DNA of 64,000 nt from assembly GCF_043641665.1 (NCBI RefSeq), contig NC_092196.1, positions 19,319,192-19,383,191 of the forward strand, given 5' to 3'. A program made the position numbers and the translations under genes. Positions 60,905 through 64,000 of the stretch are shown one piece after another; the first letter of the stretch is position 1; each line of letters begins with the position of its first letter. The DNA comes from Enoplosus armatus. Lineage: Eukaryota; Chordata; Actinopteri; Centrarchiformes; Enoplosidae. The notes beneath the pieces were generated by a model that saw only the letters and a program-made list of their open reading frames with translations, was not told the DNA's origin and did not search any database.

Positions 60905-61620
60905 CCAGTGGTTGCCGACCTTCTTTGTCTACAGCCACATCAGATGAATTTAAATACCCCTTCATCAACACTATTACGCCATTATGTCAACCATTTACTC
61001 ATTACATTCACTACTTCAACTGTTTATCCTTTTAACTAACTCCAGCTGTATCTATAAGCTATCTATTTTAAAGTCCAGAAGAAATGAAAAATGCCCTTTC
61101 AACCCTTTTAGATCACATCCCTGGTCAAAATCTATTTCTTTGTATTCTTATTTCAAAATCCAATCATGTAAAACTAAATATGACGTATATGACGAATATG
61201 CTTATGTAAACTTGAACCAACCAATTTCAACCAATAATTTCATCAATCGCCACAGAGCTAACGTTCATTAGTTAGCTAGCTAGCAAAAGCCTGGTATGTA
61301 GGTTGTGACACACCCAAATCAAATTCCTCCCAACGTCACGTCCTGCCTGCTGATCCTGTTTCACTCAGAAATACGACACGATACAGAAGCTAAATACTCT
61401 CGAAATGCTGTTTCATCTCGACTTTAACCCATTTATCCATTCTTTTTATCTTTTTTTAAATCTATTTTGACGGTTATATCTAACATTATATCTATCTGTT
61501 AATCACTTATCCATCACTTCTTCAACTTCTCTCCTCACTTGCTGGCTAGCTGTCACATGCTCACAACATGTGGTGGTATATTTTTTTATTTGAGCCAAAA
61601 TTTCTCATTTCAAATGAGTT
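60905..61620 (+). mobile_element. hAT-like repeat element, unexpanded relative of the 43.8-kb copy
   Basis: Starts CCAGTGGTTGCCGACC, then CACATCAGATGAATTTAAAT, TTCAACTGTTTATCCTTTTA, CATTTATCCATTC and CTTGCTGGCTAGCTGTCACA. Order and orientation match 43.76-44.86 kb, but the TTTATCC/TTTTAGCTAAC words are not amplified into a regular array. No transposase. The right end is eroded. Confidence 0.6.
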
Positions 61621-62499
61621 ATAATCCACAATCATGTGTCTCCAAGCAAATGCACAGGTACAGAAGCTGATTCACTCGGATTCTTTTTGCTCTTTTCGAT
61701 TTAGTTTTCCTGTAAAACAGACGCTTTGGTTCAGATTAGTGAGCACGTTACTGAAGTCACACCTGGTGATTTCTGGGTGTTTGAGCTCAAATTTAGCTCT
61801 CGCTGCCTTTTAGAGCAGCCGTTACACAAACTGTTGCAACATTAAGACACATAAAGGTTTTTCACCGCCCCCGCTGTCCCAGTCAGCACAAAGGCACTAA
61901 GACACTAACTAGTTATTAGTGTTATGATACACAATTTACGCTCATCATTCACGGAGGAAGTAACAGTTGATACTTCAGTGGAACTTGTTTTTCCAGGTGA
62001 TTAAAACGTTATTGAAGATAGTTTGGACACAGTCCAGCAACTGCTATGATTAACATGCACTGCTAATAATGTCAACAGCAGTGTCTGTGTTCTGAACCAT
62101 TGCATAGCAGTACCGGATCTGACTTACAGGACTTCCATTTTGATATACTCCATATTTTCAGTGCATCTGTCTTTCATTAAACAAACATGATGAACTATTT
62201 GCAGTGGAGTGTTTTATATCCTTGAGTGCAATTTAGATTGCTCATGTAAGTCTTTTTCCATTTCCTTATTGAGGCTCCCATGAACATGTTTGGACCGCAT
62301 CCAACAGCCTCCAAACTAGTTTTCCTGGCAGACACCTTTAAATGAGAATGCGACATTCGACAGCAGCTCGGTAGAATTTGAAATGACATCAATCATTAAA
62401 GGTAAACTGTGTGTGAGTCTAAATTAAGTATGTCTGAACTGGCTGTCAGATTGTTTATGAAGAAAAACATTTGCCCAGGGAAGGAGACAGTTAAATCTA

Positions 62500-62860
62500 A
62501 TGACTTTTAACTCTAGCGCCACCATGAGGTTCAAATTTGTGGTTTTGTGTGAAATGTCCCGACAACTATTAGATGCATTGCCATGAATGTTCCCATCAGG
62601 ATGAACGGTCATCACTTAAAGGAATCCCTTAAAGGAATAGTTCGACAAACAGGAAAACACGCTTATTCGCCTTCACCAAGAGTTGAGGGGTCGATACTCC
62701 ATCAGAACTGCTTGTCGAATGGGCAACCCCCTGCCCCACACATCCTTCTGGCGTCAAAATTGGGGGGGCTGCATACAGTAATTTCTGTAACTTTCCGAAA
62801 ATGACATTCACGCCCACCTCACACAGCAACTGGGAGGTGAGAAAGCAAGTAGGGTTTGAA
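62500..62860 (+). repeat. Two joined repeat fragments
   Basis: 62500-62620 has CTCTAGCGCCACCATGAGGT and GCATTGCCATGAATGTTCCC (GGTCCAGACTGAAAT family). 62625-62720 has TTAAAGGAATAGTTCGACAA and ACACGCTTATTCGCC, resembling the outer end of the palindromic MITE family (GCATATTTCCCAAAATGTTGAACTGTTGCTTTAAG side, reversed). Boundaries are approximate. Confidence 0.45.
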
Positions 62861-64000
62861 CTTCCCCGTATTTAAACAATTATCACCTGTCCCCCCTCAC
62901 TATGACGGCCTGGTTTTTCGGAACAAGTAAAAACACATTTACCTTCTGAAGTGGTCAAATAATACCTTGTCTGAACCTATGAGTCTTAGTCTTGTTAGGA
63001 TACTGGTATAGTGTACTGCCTTGTTCTACGGGGTTTAACAGAGGCAAAGACAAGATTATCTCACTCAATAAGCAAAACCTTCCATTGCTTTTACAAGACT
63101 CTTAACATTGCATGTGGATTTAAATGAGCTGTTACTAGATGTTGCTCCGACTCTTGAATGTAGTTCAACCAGAAACATCATAATTCTGCCACGTAGAGAT
63201 CCACCTGGCCCCCGAAAACCATTTCTGCTCTCAAGCCACGGCCCGTTTTAACATGGCTCTCTTGATTTGAGTGTGAGCGCGCCTTTCTATAAATATAAGA
63301 GTGACAATTTGAACTTCAGGGTACTGAAATGCAGAAGTACTCCCTCCAGTATTTGGCAAGCTTTGAGAAGTAGATGATTTACTTCACCTCAAGCGAAGCA
63401 ATCTCAGCATGTGATCAGTTAATTAAGCTGTCAGGGCTCAGAGTAGGCTACTATAAACAGTTAATAATGAGGATTAACTTATGTGTCAAAGTATGTTCAA
63501 TTATTCACCTATAAGGGCTCTGCAGCATGGCCGCTTTCAAAGAGCTCTGACTAACTGGTCCCTCTCTCTGGTCCAACATGTCAGACCAATGACAGATGAA
63601 CGTCCTCTCTTTTAGCTTAAGTTTGCATACCGCAGAGGTCAACCAATCAGAGGGAGCTGTGGGAATCTCCGAGTGGGTGAGGGAACAATAAAGAAGAGGC
63701 TTGTTACGCACCAGCCCCAACCTGGGCTGCGGGATCGTGGGGGAGGCTGAACAAGTCTTTATCTTTCTGCTGCAAGTCCTGATGTGAAGCTGACATTTAG
63801 AGCTGCTCGGCCTTCTCCGTCTGCACCATATATGACTCAGCTTGTCTAAACTTGCATATGACTCTCCCATTGATGTAGATTTTATTATTGATGCCGTGGG
63901 CTGGGTTAACGCTTCCCTGTTCCCTGACTTACTGGAAAATTATGCATGTTCAAAAATGTTCAGATTCTGTCTTTTATAGGTCTCTCTCTATATATATTTC

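Larger units (their letters stand above)
60736..64000. other. fam83f upstream intron (right edge of window)
   Basis: No recognisable FAM83 N-terminal exon occurs here, so this is presumably intron 1. It holds the element at 60.9-61.6 kb and repeat pieces at 62.5-62.86 kb. Relatively repeat-poor DNA at 63.5-63.95 kb includes GGCTGGGTTAACGCTTCCCT. The 121-codon minus-strand frame at 63505-63870 has no domain I recognise. Confidence 0.6.

Noticed and set aside
63505..63870. 121-codon minus-strand frame as the missing fam83f first exon
   Set aside because: Does not resemble the FAM83 N-terminus and has no fitting donor phase to the 60735 acceptor.

Overview
This is vertebrate nuclear DNA, almost certainly from a ray-finned (teleost) fish. 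It has split genes with GT-AG introns and CpG-containing first exons. It also carries many short dispersed repeats of kinds common in percomorph fish: palindromic MITE-like elements with TTAGCTTAGC cores, GTACTT-rich elements, CA/TG microsatellites and non-LTR retrotransposon tails. I rebuilt the genes by reading exons and splice sites; most long open frames are chance or antisense shadows.

Layout: (1) 1 to about 3670, minus strand: the 5' half of eif3d (translation initiation factor eIF3 subunit d), codons 1-262, running off the left edge. (2) 12016-13601, minus: the coding exon of sstr3 (somatostatin receptor 3, 474 aa). A splice acceptor lies just upstream of its start codon, and a CpG-rich candidate first exon lies about 13.5 kb away near 27.1-27.35 kb. 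(3) About 42.45-51.95 kb, plus: a complete cyth4 (cytohesin-4), 13 coding exons, 394 aa, with coiled coil, Sec7 and PH domains. (4) 53942-60735, minus: fam83f, four exons including the C-terminal CaaX box; its first coding exon is beyond the right edge. sstr3 and cyth4 are divergent; cyth4 and fam83f are convergent. The gene set recalls human chromosome 22q12-q13 (EIF3D, SSTR3, CYTH4, FAM83F), so it is a conserved neighbourhood rather than a functional operon. The four genes act in different processes: translation, ciliary/GPCR signalling, ARF activation, and CK1/Wnt signalling at the membrane.

The space between genes (3.7-12 kb, 13.6-27.1 kb, 27.4-42.4 kb, 60.7-64 kb) holds no further coding exon that I can recognise. 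It contains relics of about eight dispersed repeat families, a degraded retrotransposon ORF2 end, microsatellites and some candidate regulatory DNA. The most interesting non-genic structures are: four or five copies of a unit of about 110 bp carrying an ETS-like and a CTCF-like site, upstream of eif3d; a nest of consecutive hairpins, one with a perfect 21-bp stem, about 450 bp upstream of the cyth4 start codon; and a 0.8-kb minisatellite in cyth4 intron 3 that grew inside a repeat element whose unexpanded relative sits at 60.9 kb. I found no evidence of a new multi-gene system here.
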